From assembly GCA_026874595.1 (NCBI GenBank), contig CM049313.1, positions 54,088,659-54,152,658 of the forward strand: 64,000 nucleotides of DNA, given 5' to 3'. Positions 23,401 through 38,400 of this stretch are shown in pieces. A model generated the notes under the pieces. The model was not told the DNA's origin and made no database searches. It worked only from the letters and a program-made list of their open reading frames with translations. Origin of the DNA: Sipunculus nudus (taxonomy: Eukaryota > Annelida > Sipuncula > Golfingiida > Sipunculidae). Positions within the stretch are counted from its first letter, which is position 1. Each line of letters begins with the position of its first letter. The translations under genes and the position numbers were made by a program.

Positions 23401-26400
23401 GACTGTAAGTCAACTGTGGTATAGGAATGGCACTTTGTCCGTCGTCCGTCTGGACGTCCAGCCGTCCGTTAGCAGGGCACAAATCATAACAGCTGATCCT
23501 AGAAACTTCTAAGTGAACATCCAGGGAGGTCAATTAAAAATTTCCTTGGAAACCTGAAATCTGGTCACTGCGACCTTTTTCCTTTGAGCTATGGGGCTTG
23601 AAAGTAGCCCCCAGAATAGTAACAAATTTGTTACAAAAACTCCAATATCTTGATAATTAATGCATGGTTTGTCATGAATTTTGCCTTGAATATTGACCAT
23701 GACTAGTTTTGTCAGTTCCTGAAACGTGGTGGTTTTCCTATTTTAACAAATATTTTTCTATTTATTTACTATAAAATGACAACAATCATGTAAGTTTCTC
23801 AGCTGTCATTACATCTGGTGTCCCAAAACCTGGTGTGTTTATTGATCACAAGTGGGTGCCCTATACTAATCACCCTGTCCGTCAGTCTGTCTGTTTGTAT
23901 GTCTGTCTGTCTGTCAGTCCGTCCATCTACACAAATTAGTTTCCAGATGATAACTCCAGTTATGTTTGATATATTGGTTTCAAACTTAACTTATAAATGG
24001 CCCACCACTAAGGAATGTGTATGAATTTGAAGCCAAACTTTTCATCGCAAACCTTCCATCTTCAAGATATTGCTAACCTGCAACTAGGGGAAGATTCTGT
24101 TTGATTTTTGGGTCATAGGTCAAAGGTCAAGATCACAGGGTCTATCCATTCACAAATTAGTTTATGGATGATAATTCTGCTTTGGATAGACAGACTGGCT
24201 TCAAACTTGATTTAATAATGACCAACCACATATGTAAATTCTTTTTGATTTTCAGGGTCCAGCGATCTAAGTTGAAGGTCACAGAAGCCACATCTTTAAA
24301 AAGATTGTGGATGCACTGTAAATCAAACTTTTCATCCTGAACTTTCAACGTTCACACATGGCTTACTTTCCCAAAGTGAGGAAACCTGTAGAATTTGAGG
24401 TTATCTGGTCAGAGGTCAAGGTCACTTTTAAAAGATTGTTACAATAATCCTAATGCTGCAAGTTCAAGGATATTAAGTTCTAAGATTTTTTGGTTACAAG
24501 GTCATTGGTTAAGGTCACAGGACTGTCATTCTGAAAAATTTCTGTCAAAATATCTTTATAGACAAATTCAACTGAGCGTTGAGACCCATGGGTCCCTAGT
24601 TGTGTTGTGTGCACCCATGCCAGAATTTCAGCAGTGATGTTTGTGTAATTGTTTCTTATTCAAAATGTTTAGTACCTGCATTGTTCATATACATGAGAAG
24701 TCATGGTCCAGCATTGAAGCATTATACCTGGTGTATTTCCCAATGCACAGGTTCGCATTAGGCCTGTAGGCCTTGTTATATACAAAATTTGTTTTGTATG
24801 CATGAAAGTCTAGTGTTTTTGTCATAATTTTGGTATTCATCCCTGCGGCGATTGGCAGGCTGAGATGTTACTAACTGGTTGATGCGTTTTTTTCGCCACT
24901 TTGAAGACTGCAGATTTCTGGCCTGACAACCAGTTTCATGTGTCTGGTAATCCCTCCATGCGGGGTCACTTGAGTTGAGGCTTCTTCAACCAAGATGATA
25001 GACAAGTCAAGATGCTTGTAGTAAGATTTCATAGCAAATGATATCTTAGCTGAAAACCACTCCAGTTAATAGTGATTTGTAGAAACAACTGTGAAACAAA
25101 TAGCCTTTAAAGACATTAAGAACCGCCCTCCAAATGTCTTTGAAGTCTGACTAAGAGCCAGCCGCGATTGTGGTTAGCTCTGAATTCTTGGTCACACATA
25201 GTAGGCTCTTCTAGTAAGTAATTACAGTTGCTGTTGTAGAGCAATTCTACAATTTACTCATATGTCAAACAGACTGTCTGGGTGCAGTACCATAGCATCA
25301 TCAAACATAATCATTCCTAATAATTACATATTGTTTACCGATGCAATCACGGAACTCACTAGTCCATAGCATGTATGCAGTAACCCGGCAACAACTTGCT
25401 AGGTGGAAGGTAGATTGGGTTTCAAACCTATCTTTTATGTAATCATATTAATATTTTGACAATTTGAAACAAATTGAAATCCCCATACATTCTGATTTGC
25501 ATGAAAATTCGAACTGCGCTAATGTTGTAAAATGGAAAAAGCCAAAATTTGTGCGCGCTAAATTAACCACTTCCATAGTATTATTTCTAGCATAACAGTT
25601 ATTAAAGTCAGTGGCTAGCCTGTGTTATTAAATGCTGCTCTTGAGTCACCATAAAGCATAAGGTTTTATGCATGGAAAATTTGAATAATGAAGGGAGGTT
25701 ACCTGGCTATTAGGGTATCCAAATCTGCCATCAAAGCTTGTACTAAGTTAACATACTGTTTCTGAAATCTCTATTCCAATGTTCAACATAGCATCAACAT
25801 GAAATTTTGAATGTTGCACTGTTTACTTTATTTAAAGGCCCTGAGACCATGAGAGATTATAAAACAACCTGTGGTGGGTCATTTTGGTTACTTCACATGA
25901 TATGTATTCTGAGAATTTGCCAATCATTATCATCTTGAAAAATTTATATAACTACTCAAATGCAGACATGTTAGACAGCTGGTGCCACTTATTCAGGATT
26001 CATTTTTACCTCATCATCTGATGGATAGACTTTAAACTTATAGTTCAATTATTTGCTTTTTTCAGACATATCCTGCCATCATACAAATTTAGAAAAATAT
26101 CATGTCATTATCATTTGAATATGTTTCCAAAAGGTGTGAAATAGGGTCAGTATTAAGTTAAAATTCAAATACATGTATTCTGTACACAGTTTCAGTAATT
26201 GCAGTGTTGAATACCATTGAAATAACAAGCTTCTAAGAGCCCTACTTAGGTGGAGACCCTGTGGTAATCAGGTTGTCTGTTTTATTAGGGCCCCACTTAA
26301 CAAGCAGTGCCCTATATAATCACCGTGTCCTTCCCTTCTTCCGTCCTTCTGTACTTCCATCCTTCTGTCAGTGACACTTTGCGATAACTCAGCAACAACA

Positions 26401-29400
26401 TACTGCAGCTTTCCCAAATTCACAGGGATGATTGGTACCTATATTGGCTCCAGACCTATCGAATAACAGATTTTTTGGAATTCAAATATGGCCACCACAG
26501 CCCAATCGCTGATTTTATTTCACACGTGATAACTCAACAACAACATACTGCAGCTTTCCCAAATTCACAGGAATGATTGGTACCTAGGAGGGCTTCAGAC
26601 CTATCAAATTACAGACTTGTCAGAATTCAAATATGGCCGCCTCAGCCCAGTCGCTGATTTTCTTTAGCACGCAATAACTCAAAACAACATACTGCAGCTT
26701 TCCAAAATTCACAGGGATGATTGGTACCTACGACGGCTCCAGACCTATAGAATTACAGACTTGTCGGAATTCAAATATGGCCACCACAGCCCAATTGCTG
26801 ATTTTCTTTCGTGTGCTATAACTCAACAACAACCTCCTGCAGCTTTCCCAAATTCACAGGGATGATTGGTACCTATGAGGGCTCCAAACCTATTGAATTA
26901 CAGACCTGTCGGAATTCCAATATGGCAGCCACAGCCCAATAGCTGATTTTCTTTCGTGTGCGATAACAACAACCTCCTGCAGCTTTCCCAAATTCACAGG
27001 GATGATTGGTACCTGTAAGGGCTCCAGACCTTTTGAATTACAGACCTCTTGGAATTTCAATATGGCCACCACTGTCCAGTTGCTGATTATCTTTCGTGCG
27101 TGATAACTAAACAACAACATACTTCATCTTTTCCAAATTTACAGGGATCATTGGCCCCTATTAGGGCTCCAGACCTATTGAATTACAGACTTGCTCAAAA
27201 TCAAATATGGCTAACAGAAGTTCCTTTCAGTAAAATTTGGTTTTTTTAGCTACTTATGTCAGTGTCACTTTTTAGCTCAGCTGATCATGAGCTATAGTGA
27301 TGGTCCTTTGTCCATCATCTGAACATCCGTAACAAGGCAATTTTTAAAACCATTGGACCTATGAATCTGTAATTCAACATAAAAATAAATATATTTTGCA
27401 TTTGCTAAAATTGTTAATAATTCAGCTGAGGGCCATGATCCATTGGTCTGTTGTTTCTTTATCACAAGTCTAAATTTTCCCTGTTTTCATTTTGTGTTCA
27501 TAAGCTGAGCACCATGAACTGTGGGTCATTTGTTCAGTTTTGCTTTGTATTTTATAATACACTGTTATACTGTTTGTTAATTTTACAATAAAGTTTTTCA
27601 GGTTATTTAAAATTCCCTGTCACAGTTATCCTGCATTGATGAAATATTTGTAAATTGGTTTTATTGTGATGATTTCAGGAATTTTACGGGGATTATATTG
27701 CAGTCAGCCCACATCTCTTCTCACTCAGCGTTGTCACTGCCTGTCAGGTACAAGCATTATTTAAGTGACACTCTTTATTTTTGGTATATCTTTATTATAA
27801 ACATGTTATAGTCCCCTTCACCACTTGCAGTCCACCTGTTTTTTGTAGATAATTTTCTTAAAAAATTATATTTTTCAATTTATCCTAGAAAATTACATGT
27901 GAAGTGACAACCTTATATCAAAATAAAGAATTTAACAAGAAATCCCCAATTAATGTTTCAAAACTTCTTAGTCTTTTTCACAGTGATCTGGCAGATATGA
28001 TGTGTCCCTACATGAGTAGCCATCTTTGTTTTAGCCTTAGATGGTTATATTTTTTAGAGTGTTTACATGACATCACCCAATCAGCAGCTGTCAATTGAGA
28101 TGGTTTGTGCATGTGACTAGTGACCTTGTCTGCCATAAGTGGGTCTGATATGTTGTAAAATGTAGATTGATTCCTCCTATTTTCAGAAAATTCTGTTTTT
28201 CAAATAAGGTGTAAGGTAGATATTTAGTTACCTTGTTGAAAATTTGGTTCTTTAATCCTCTGCTCTACTCTATAATTGTTTCCCTTGAAATGGAACTAAT
28301 AAATATTTTCATAGGAAAAACCAGCTGGACATGAGGAGATGAAACAGACTATAATATTGTATTTTAAAAACATGACAACCTCATCATTGATCACAGTAGC
28401 AAATTGTTTACATCAGAAGCTCAAATTAATTAACATTTCTGGTACTTTTTTAAGTTAAATAGAGTTAGAAGTTTACTTGTAAAAGATCAGCATTTTAGTC
28501 GTTATTATTGCATTTTCTTTTTATCAGAGATATATAGGTGTTAAACTTATCATTTTTTTTATAAAAAAAAGAAACAAATGGCAGACTGAAACTCCTTGTG
28601 AAATAAAAATTGTGTACATTAATCTGAAAATCAAATGTTATTTTGTAATTATTATAACAATATTTTGATTTCATGATAATGATGGTATTAATTAATAAAG
28701 GCACATGTACAAATGCAGAGATAAAGTAATTTGAATACAGTAGCAAGTACAGCTTACTAATGACACAATTATTATTCCAAATGAGTCTCTTTTTATTTTT
28801 ATTTCTTTATGATATGATATAATACATTGTACATGCATAATGACATAGGTTTCCTGTTTTAGGGACGGAGTTGGGCTGGTAATGCCCTGAACAGGACAGT
28901 ACAGGGACTGACAGCAGTTTTGCTCTCATTGAAAAAATGTCCAATGATTCGCTTCCAGAACTCCTCAGAACTGGCTCGAAGATTAGCAGACAATGTCAGG
29001 GTAAGGGGAAGAGTAGGAGGAAATATTCAATATCCATTCAGTTTCTCAGGTTTTAGAGATCTACTCAATAATACTCATGTATGATAGATCTGCTCAGTTA
29101 CTATTGTATGAGAGATCTACTCAGTTACTCATGTATGAGAGATCTACTCAGTTGCTCATGTATGAGGGATCTGCTACATTACTCAGGAATAAAGAAATCT
29201 GCTCATTTACTCATGTATGGGAGATCTATTCAGTTACTAAGGTATTAAAAGAGATTTTGGTATATAGTTGTGGAGGTAAAAATGACACTTTAAGTAAAAC
29301 AGATAAAAACGGAACAGGAGAAATTGGTACTGATGAAAATTGGCATGATAAAAATGGCAGAGTAAAACTACAAAAAGATAATGCCTTGAAAATATATTAT

Positions 29401-32400
29401 GGAATAATTAAGGGTAATTTAATATTATATATATTTAAGTTACACTGTTTTTTAAACATGTTTTCATTACTATCTTCCTTGTAAAACATAAATACACATA
29501 TTGTTTCAAACTTTGAAATGTTATTTTTTCGTCACCTTGCATTAAATTTTCCCAACTCACTGCTTAAAAATCTGTCTGTTGATCATGTGTCAAAATTCAA
29601 AAACTGCAATTTTGTAAAGCTGTTTACCTTCAAAGTTAAAACTGAAGAATTTTATAAAAAAAAAATAAATTAAGTTTACTACAATATTTAAGTTCAACAG
29701 GAGTGACCTTCCTCACTCCTTCTTCATCAGATTTGAGAAATGGTGTCATGATACTTTCTCACTTTCTATCTCGTGTCGCAGCAAGTCATATCCCGTGAAG
29801 CAGCCCTCTTTGATTTCCGTAAAACAGACGTACCTCCACTCCTGCTGATCATTGACAGGAGAGAGGACCCAGTCACTCCCTTGTTGAACCAGGTCAGTGT
29901 ACAGATGCAGGGCCTTCTCATGTCAATCAGATGTGTAAAACCAGTGATTCAACTAGCTTTTCTGTAACATTTATATGATTTCTAGCATACCGTGCATACA
30001 TATTGTGTTCTGTAGGTTATTCTTGTTCTTATGAAAGATCTTTTAAGGCCTCTGTGGTGGATGTTTGAACTTGTTTATCTACATGCTGTTAGTAACACAG
30101 TACATGCTCCAAAGTTGACAAACAAAATGTAACCTTGGTGGCTGGCTTTACATATGTGAAAGTTGAATGGCTACAAGTTGCAAACATCTTTGATATAGCT
30201 CTGGTTAGTCTGATTTGCTGTTAGATGTCCATGTTGAATGTGTTCCAATTATTGTGATGAACCCCCCCCCCCCCCCCACATCAAAGTTTTGCCATAAGAG
30301 TATTGTTTAAATGAAGTGCTGAAAAATAATAAACTTTCCTTACACATCTTTAGGACATCTTAATAAATCTAAGTAATTATGTGAAAATTCAAAATTTTAG
30401 AGTTTGTGAGACAATTTTGACAACAATAATTAATAAATCAGTTGTACCACATGTATTGAAAGTAAAATATTTAATCCATACTATGATATCTGGCATAGGT
30501 GCATATATCTGTTGATGCCCAAATAGTAAGACCAGAAGTCTAGGTACCAATTTAAAGGGGGGTTTTCCAGATCTTCTTGTCCTCATGAAATCATGGACAG
30601 GGCACAGAAAAGTCTTGGTGAAGCTTTTATAGACATGTGGCTTATAATGGAGACCATAGATGCAAAATCTTGGCAATTTTCAGACTAATAGTTGGCTATT
30701 CTTGGCCTAACACATTTTCACTATATAAGCAAAGGCTTAAAAATCTACTGTTGATATTGTACATTGAGTGAAAATTACCTAATGTTTAATTATAGTGGAC
30801 TTACCAGGCCATGGTGCACGAGCTGCTGGGTATCAACAATAACCGTGTCAGCCTCGCTTCTGTACCTGGTATCACCAAGGACCTGCAGGAGGTTGTGCTT
30901 TCATCTGAGCATGATGACTTCTATGCCAGGGTAAGCCAAACAGGGAAAGCTACATTTATTACCACCTATTCTTTTATGACCACACTGTCTTTACAGGCAC
31001 AGTAGGGAGCTAATGATTAAGTTTAATAAATCATAATATGAATCAGTCAGTACCATAAGTGCTCCTCACTGAAAAGAACAGCCCTAATTCTGGTCTTTAC
31101 ATGAAAATGCACATCATACAAGTATATTAATCAGGGGAAACTAAGGGAAAAAAAGGATTTCAAGAAACCAGTGACAATGTGTTCAGTTTAACCTTTCATT
31201 TCAAGCGTATCACCCCAGTTAAGAGAGATTTCTAATATGCTGACACCATAACATAATAAATTATATCTGTAGTTTGTACTCGCATTTGGAACATGACTGT
31301 AATTTATCTGTTATATAATTTTACCTTATTGTTTACAGAACTCATTTATTTATAGAATATGTACCAGAACTTTGGAGAGATTGGAAGCAACATAAAGGAT
31401 CTGATGGATGATTTCCAGAAGAAGTCCAAAAGTCAGGCCAAGGTCGAATCCATAGCTGATATGAAGGTAAGGACACTAGGCTCAAGCTCAGATCCATCAC
31501 ATATACGAAGGTAAGAGTGGCAAGCAAAGGTAAAATCCAAGCTGAAATGTAGGTTATAGTATCAGGCAAAGGTTAACTTATATGGCAAAGTGGATCCTCA
31601 CAATAACGATCACCTTGGGCACTGACCAAAGTGGTTGTAATCTGCGGCATGGAAAGTGGTTTCATTCCATGAACATGTTCCTGTTCATACCTCTGTTCAT
31701 GAAGAAAGACCGTTTTAGCCAACGAACAAGGACATGTTCCTGTTCGTTGTTCAAGAAAATCATAACCAACTTTGGGAGTTGGTTACACTACCAGAGGGCG
31801 CAGGAATAAAGTAGAGGTTGGCAACAATTGTTGGCGGCAAAGAAAGAAGTGCCTGCCTACGTATACACTTGGACAGTTCATTTTAATTTCATTGACTGAT
31901 ATAATGTTTAATTTGTCACCATTTAAATGCTTCTCATGTTTTTGATAAAAATAAATGAAATTAAATGACATGCATTGTTAAATAGTTATGACTGGTATTT
32001 TTAAGGCCACATATGTAAACAATGCTTTTTGGTTACATGTTCTTGTTTGCATCATTTTTTCGAACAGGAACAGGAACATGATCAGACAACAAAAGCACTC
32101 CCTTAGTATGGTCATATTTGTGAAATTCTAAGTTACCTGTTTCATTTAATCAGGACCAAGAAAAAAGGTCATAATAATGGAGTGGTCGCAAGGCAGACTT
32201 CCATTGTTATAATTTTTTATCACATAGCTAGATAATAACAGTTTTAGATAAAATTAAGTGTTGCAAGCCTCTCTCATTTAAAATGTGACCTGCAGGTAAA
32301 TTTTGAAGGGATATTCTCAGTGAGTGAAATCTGATTTGAGATTCAATAAAAATCTGAGTCTGAAACATTTAGTTAACTTAGGTCAGTTTAGTTTGTTTCA

Positions 32401-35400
32401 TGTACCATATCACATGAGGTCAACTTTTAGAAAACTCCTGTATTGAATGTACTTTTCAGGCTTTCATAGAAAATTACCCACAGTTCCGTAAGATGTCTGG
32501 GACTGTCTCGAAGCATGTGACCTTGGTTGGGGAGCTATCTCGTCTGGTTGGCACACACAGCCTTATGGATGTGTCTGAATGTGAACAAGAACTGGTCTGC
32601 CAGAGCGACCATTCTCAGTCACTCCAGGTAGGAAGTCATGGAAAACACTGTAGCAGTTATATATAAGCTTGATATTATTACTGACAGGTCACTATTGAAC
32701 CTGTTCTGATGACAGGTGAGTAAGTTATACGAAAGGCAGGCAGTAGCTTAAACTGTGTCTAGCATTCTCAGACATTCATGCCTGCTCAAACAAGGGTAAA
32801 GATAGCTCATATGGGAAGCTAGACTCACTGAGCTTAGTGCTGCATTGCTTGCTGTTCTTTTTGCTTGAAATCCATTGCTGTTGTTAAAGTAATTTGTGAT
32901 CTGATCACCTTGTAACAGAATAGAAGATTAACACATCATCAGGGGGTAAAAATACATTAAACAAAAGTTACATGAATCAGCTATTCTATCAAAAATATAT
33001 TTAAAGTAACTTATCTTTTTCTAGGATTTACTAAAATAAATAAGTTGTATGCTAATTGGTTTAAATCTGTGCATTTGTTATTGAATTATAAAGAAATTGA
33101 GATAGAAATTGAATTATAAATTAAATTGTATATAAAATATTAAGGTCCCAGTGGGGACCACAGACTCAGAATTAAAGCTGTTTGCTAGTCTGCCATACAT
33201 ATTGACCACAGCTGCCTTAGCAGATTCCTATATTCCAACCATAGTTAAATCATGCCATAATCTCTAAAGATTTAATATACTTATATTCTTTGGTTTGTAG
33301 AAAATCAAATCTCTGATAATGAGTGACAAGACGCGGGAGATTGACGCTGTGAGACTGGTGATGCTGTATGCGTTGCGTTACGAACGACACAGCAACAACA
33401 ATCTGTCTGGACTGGTACAGCTGCTGGACAGGAAAGGAGTCAGTGACAAACTCAGAAAGGTCAGACAGTTCTGCTATGGCTGAATTCTTCTGAGCATAGC
33501 TTGGCATAAACCTTTTCTTTCAAAACGTTTTGACAGTGACAGATCCAGAGAGTGATACTTACAAATAGCAAATGCTTAATTACTTTGTAAGTGAAGTATT
33601 TTTCAAAGCTGGCGGCACCTATTGGCAGTAACTGACATCAAATGTGTAGGATGGGTATTCAATCTGAAAAGGATTTTTAAGTCAGATTTTAATTTATTAA
33701 AGTATCTCTTGATTCCTCACTTTGTCAATTGATGAAGTTCAGTCCAAAACCTTTTACTTGTGTCTGTTTTACTTAAAAAAGCCCAATCACCTATAAAGCA
33801 TGTTTAATTAACAGGATAAATAGGTTTTTCCTTGTAAAATAAATTTGTACCTGCCACAATATTGCCTTTAAACTGTTTGCTTACTCCTGTAAACGAGTAT
33901 TAAAAACAGTGGATTGGATGTGATCACAGTTGTCAAAATAAACGCAGCGTGTGGGGCCTTCTTTATCACGAAGCCACAACATGTGTAATTCAGGAGATGT
34001 CTGACTGGGCTGAAAAAAGTAAGACATGTTCCCCTGGCTTAAACAGCGGGTGTTGTGGCTCACAATCGGACCTCATGTCATGCAGCTGATTATACCTTTT
34101 AACAATACCAAGGGTGCTGAGTCAAGCACCTGGAACAACAGATGATCTGTGAAGGAAGGTGTATAGACACTGTTAAGGTGCTTTTCCATAAGTGCGTAGT
34201 CCGTATCCGTAGTCCGTATGCGTAGTCTGCATGCGTAGTCTGCAAAAATCGCTTTGTAGACTTTTTAACTGAGCCGTTTCCATTCATCCGCATGCGTAGT
34301 ACGTATGCGTAGTCCGTATCCGCACGCTGCTGGGAGCAATTTTTGCGCACTAACCATTTTAGCAAAGAGTTTTCCCCATTCAGACCGTGCTGAATGCACA
34401 GTCACTATGTTTAACTGGTATGAATGTCATTTCTGGCATCAGTTTTCCGGAAACCAAATATATTGGCATTTGGCTGAATTTTGTTTTCCTTTCTTTATCA
34501 CAGACAACAAGTTTTTTAGATGATTGAAGTGTAAACATCACTGTCGCTTATAAAATATTACTAATTATGACCGTTTAAAAATGTTTTTATTTTAATTTCA
34601 TTCTTTTAACTTTTGATGTTAATATGTACAAATGTACAATACTTATATGGTGAAATGGCTTGCAGAATAAGAAAAACCTGAGCTATTGAGCACCTATCAA
34701 TACGGAGTACGGACTACACATATACGTACATATTTAAAACTAACTTTGCGGATACGGACTACGCATACGGATTATGCATGCGGATTATGGGTACGGACTA
34801 CGCACTTATGGAAAACCACCTTTATTTGTATAGATTTTTAAAGAAATGGGAGTCTGATAAATTTAATTTGTTTTATAACTGTATTTATATTGAACTTGCA
34901 GTGATACAGTAGAATGAAGTAAGATGAACAGATTATACACTACTGTAAACATAAAAAAAAATACAACGCATTTGTATTATTCCTTTGACCTCTCCATATT
35001 TCATTTATATAAATTTTTATTTTTTGTAGATGGCCCTACTAGTGTTGGAATATGGAGGTGATAAGGTCAGAGGTAATGACCTGTTTGGACAAGATACTCC
35101 TATTGCGATGACAAAGAAGTTTTTAAAAGGACTCAAGGTGAGTCTGATTATGGAAAATCTGTCTTTGGTATTATGAGCCATAATATTGGTTTGTACAGTC
35201 CTTGTGAACTTTGAATCATTTAATTTAAATGAAGATTGCAAGGCTTTTCAAAGTCTTGAAAATATCGCCCTTTCTTTCACATCCTGAAATTTTGGTGCAG
35301 AGATAACCATAACTTCCACAATTTTTATGGCTGGTAGTTCTTTCCTAGTGCATGCCAGTAAATTAGGTATATTGAAAAAATTGGGCAACACTTTATAATG

Positions 35401-38400
35401 CTATGTAAGCAAAAATTTTGCAAAACTGGCAGAATATAATATTTTTTTTTTAAATATTTAGTCATATAAAGTAAAATATAAGGATGTTTTAATTCATAAG
35501 CATGGGTTAAATATTTAACGTGTGACCAATGGTTATTGTATACTTTCAGGGAGTTGAAAACATCTACACACAGCACAAACCACTAATACAAGAACTATTG
35601 GATCAGTTGATTAAGGGTAAGCTGAAGGAGGCAGCATACCCTTACTTAGGAACCAGTCAGCTGAAAGATAGGTACGCCATCTGATCATACCCAGAAGAGA
35701 AAGAGAGTGTGCAACAGTTGAATACTTGTATAATGGTCACCTTGTGGACTTTCAATTTCTGGCAAAATTTGAGGAAAGGTCCTGTTTATGATATTGAAGA
35801 TATGTTATTCTGTAATATGGATAGCTTATGGTGTTTAAGAAAGTCACTATACTGCTACAACATTCAAGTTAACAGGATGAAAACTATTCTTAATCTCTGT
35901 GTAATATAGTTCAACGGAGGAATTCATTTAAAAAATTGAATGTTTCAAGATTGACTGAACATTTTTTTTTTGTGAATTTTACTGATGAATTCCTTCATTC
36001 CGATGGTGCTCTTTTGCTATTTGGTATAATTTGAGAGGTATGAAAATAAATAGTTAACAACAGAATCTACTGAACAATAAATCAGTTTAGTTGTAATCAT
36101 TGTAAATGATCTGAATAATTTTAGGAAATTTACACAGAATTACACATCCTAACTTCTCTACTGTTATAACTTTTCAAATCAGTTGTTGCTTATACAAGTG
36201 GTCACATGTAAATCAATTTCTTGGTTCATAATGATTGACAGATAATTCAGAATCACATATTACCGGGTAGCGATGTTTAATGATTTGTACCTACAGGCCC
36301 CAGGATATTGTTGTGTTCATCATCGGCGGTGCTACTTATGAAGAAGCTTTGTGTGTACATAACCTGAACAGAACAAACCCCAGTGTACGTGTTGTGTTAG
36401 GAGGGACACACATACATAACATGAAGAGGTGAGTGGGCATTTTGTGTACATAATCTGACCCAAGGAAACCTCAGTGTGTATATACATTCCAGATGTCTCC
36501 TTAACGTATGAGTATCACAATGTGTACTAGCATTCTATCGTAAATTTAAGGCATCCAGTGCCATGTGTATCATTTCATATGGTGCTTCCCTTATATATGC
36601 AAATGATTATAAAGTCAATCCCATTTAACTGAATATCCTATTTGTCCATTGATAATAATCATTTAAGCAGGTTATTCAAATAACCTGGGTGCTAATCTTC
36701 AAGGTTGTATCCGTCACAATGATTCTATGAGTTGCTATAGGATGGCTTCCGTGTGTTTCCATATTCTTAAGAGCTTTCAGAAGTTTGGAAAGAGAGGTAA
36801 TATGATTCTTAAAGGAATTTGATTCACCATTAAACATTTTATTTGTTTCAATTAAAGTAATAAAGAATACCTCTGCATATACCTGTTCATATTTGTTATC
36901 CATAAAAACGATGTTTCTGCACAATGAATCATAAAACATATCCATAGTTTGATCCTGTATATAATGCTCTTGAATCAAAGTCTGTTTTTATAACATATCC
37001 GTGTTTATTATGCAATATTCCCTGGATCAGTTTGTACCAAGTAAAGAAATAAAGAATACCTCTGCATATACCTGTTCATATTTGTTATCCATTAAAATGA
37101 TGTTTCTGCACAATTTCTTACAACTTGACGATCATGTGAATGTGTCAAAGATTACATGGTTTAGCAAAATTCCTGAAATATTTTGATTTTTATATCACCT
37201 ATTTTCTTTTTTTTTTAACTTTAAAAAATACTTATTACACATTTACCTGTTCATGTGTGGTATTTAAAAAAAAAATTTTAGAAAAGTTATCCTTCCGCCA
37301 GTGATTTTTTCCACTCAAAACTATTGTATGATCCTACGCAGTGTGAATGTCTGACTGCATGCAGATCACATGAATGTGTCAAAGGTCAATAAGGTGAGAG
37401 GCCACGTTTAAAGGCCAGTAAAATGCAGACTCACACTTCAAATTAACTATAAAAACAAATTGATACTGTCTTCCAAAGTAATTTTATAATGAATCATAAA
37501 ACATATCCATAGTTTTATACTGTATATAATGCTCTTGAATCAATGTCTGTTTTTATAACATATCCATGTTTATTATGCAATATTCCTTGGATCAGTTTGT
37601 CCCAAGTAATGTTAATGCATCAGACACACATTTAATCAAGCATGTTATCAAGGATGTAAACCATTTGGTCTGGTCTTGTGAGTCATATTAAAGGCTCATA
37701 GAGGAAGGAGAGGTCAGTGGTCCATGAGTTAGCCCCTTAAACCCTGTTGAGCTAGCAATATCAAAGGCTAACTAGCGTAACGGGCAGTCAGCATTCTGCG
37801 AGGTTGTTGTCGCACATGAATATGTGGGACTGTTGTGCATGATTGATGGAATGTACTATACAAATAACCGATATATACATTTTTCAGATATTCATCAAAC
37901 AGAGAAATTTATTAGGAAAACGTAGTAAAAAGATTTTGGTTTTCATTATTTTAAACAAACGGGATATACAATTATACAATGTACAATTAAGCAGGACCAA
38001 TTGTAATTGTTAAAATCTCTAGTGTAGCCATAATAAATTATAATTTATATGAAGAGTGGCCTCACCTAAACTTAGTATACTTTTATAGGAGCATAGAGCA
38101 AGTTGTAAGAAAGTCTTGAAATAGGTCTTTTCTAATACAGAAAGCATTTACAAAAAATTCTGAATTTTTGTGTTGCACTTTTTGACATTGGCTCATGACA
38201 TCCCTAGATACCTTCATATTGGTCTTTTCTTTAAAAGCATTCTGTTGTTGCAATTAAATATCAACTGTCTTAACAACTAATTTTCTTATACTGGAAACAG
38301 TTATTAAACAAGTGACCCATGGGTCATGATGCTCAGCTGACTGACATGTTGACAATATGTCCTTGCACAGAAAACTAATTAAGATAATATAGGTGGCATC

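Larger units (their letters stand above)
18450..24775 (+). mobile_element. O element, plus-strand composite copy with two nested insertions
   Basis: Homologous end to end, in inverse, with 44024-49587. The left end TTTTTAGCGAACCTGTGAGC and the right end AGGCCTGTAGGCCTTG are both shared, while the outside flanks differ, which sets the boundaries. The right end is a small hairpin (AGGCCT GT AGGCCT) finishing in CTTG before TT. The interior consists of diverged repeats of one unit (CAAATTGTTTAATATTTCACAG ... CAAATGGTTT ... GGCTGGAGCT ... GGTGGCGCCACC) plus short reiterations at 22640-22940. HINE-1 (19429-21016) and HINE-3 (23388-24599) are inserted into it. No ORF of note, so it is non-autonomous. 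It lies in VPS45 intron 3. Confidence 0.8.

Noticed and set aside
29077-29484. 135-codon ORF in VPS45 intron 5
   Set aside because: The first half translates the 27-bp minisatellite and the second half is AT-rich low-complexity sequence. It lies within an intron on the same strand.
31670-31760. GAACATGTTC and GGACATGTTC, p53-type half-sites
   Set aside because: The two half-sites are about 60 bp apart, in an intron with several partial inverted copies of the same phrase. Chance or local duplication is the simpler explanation.
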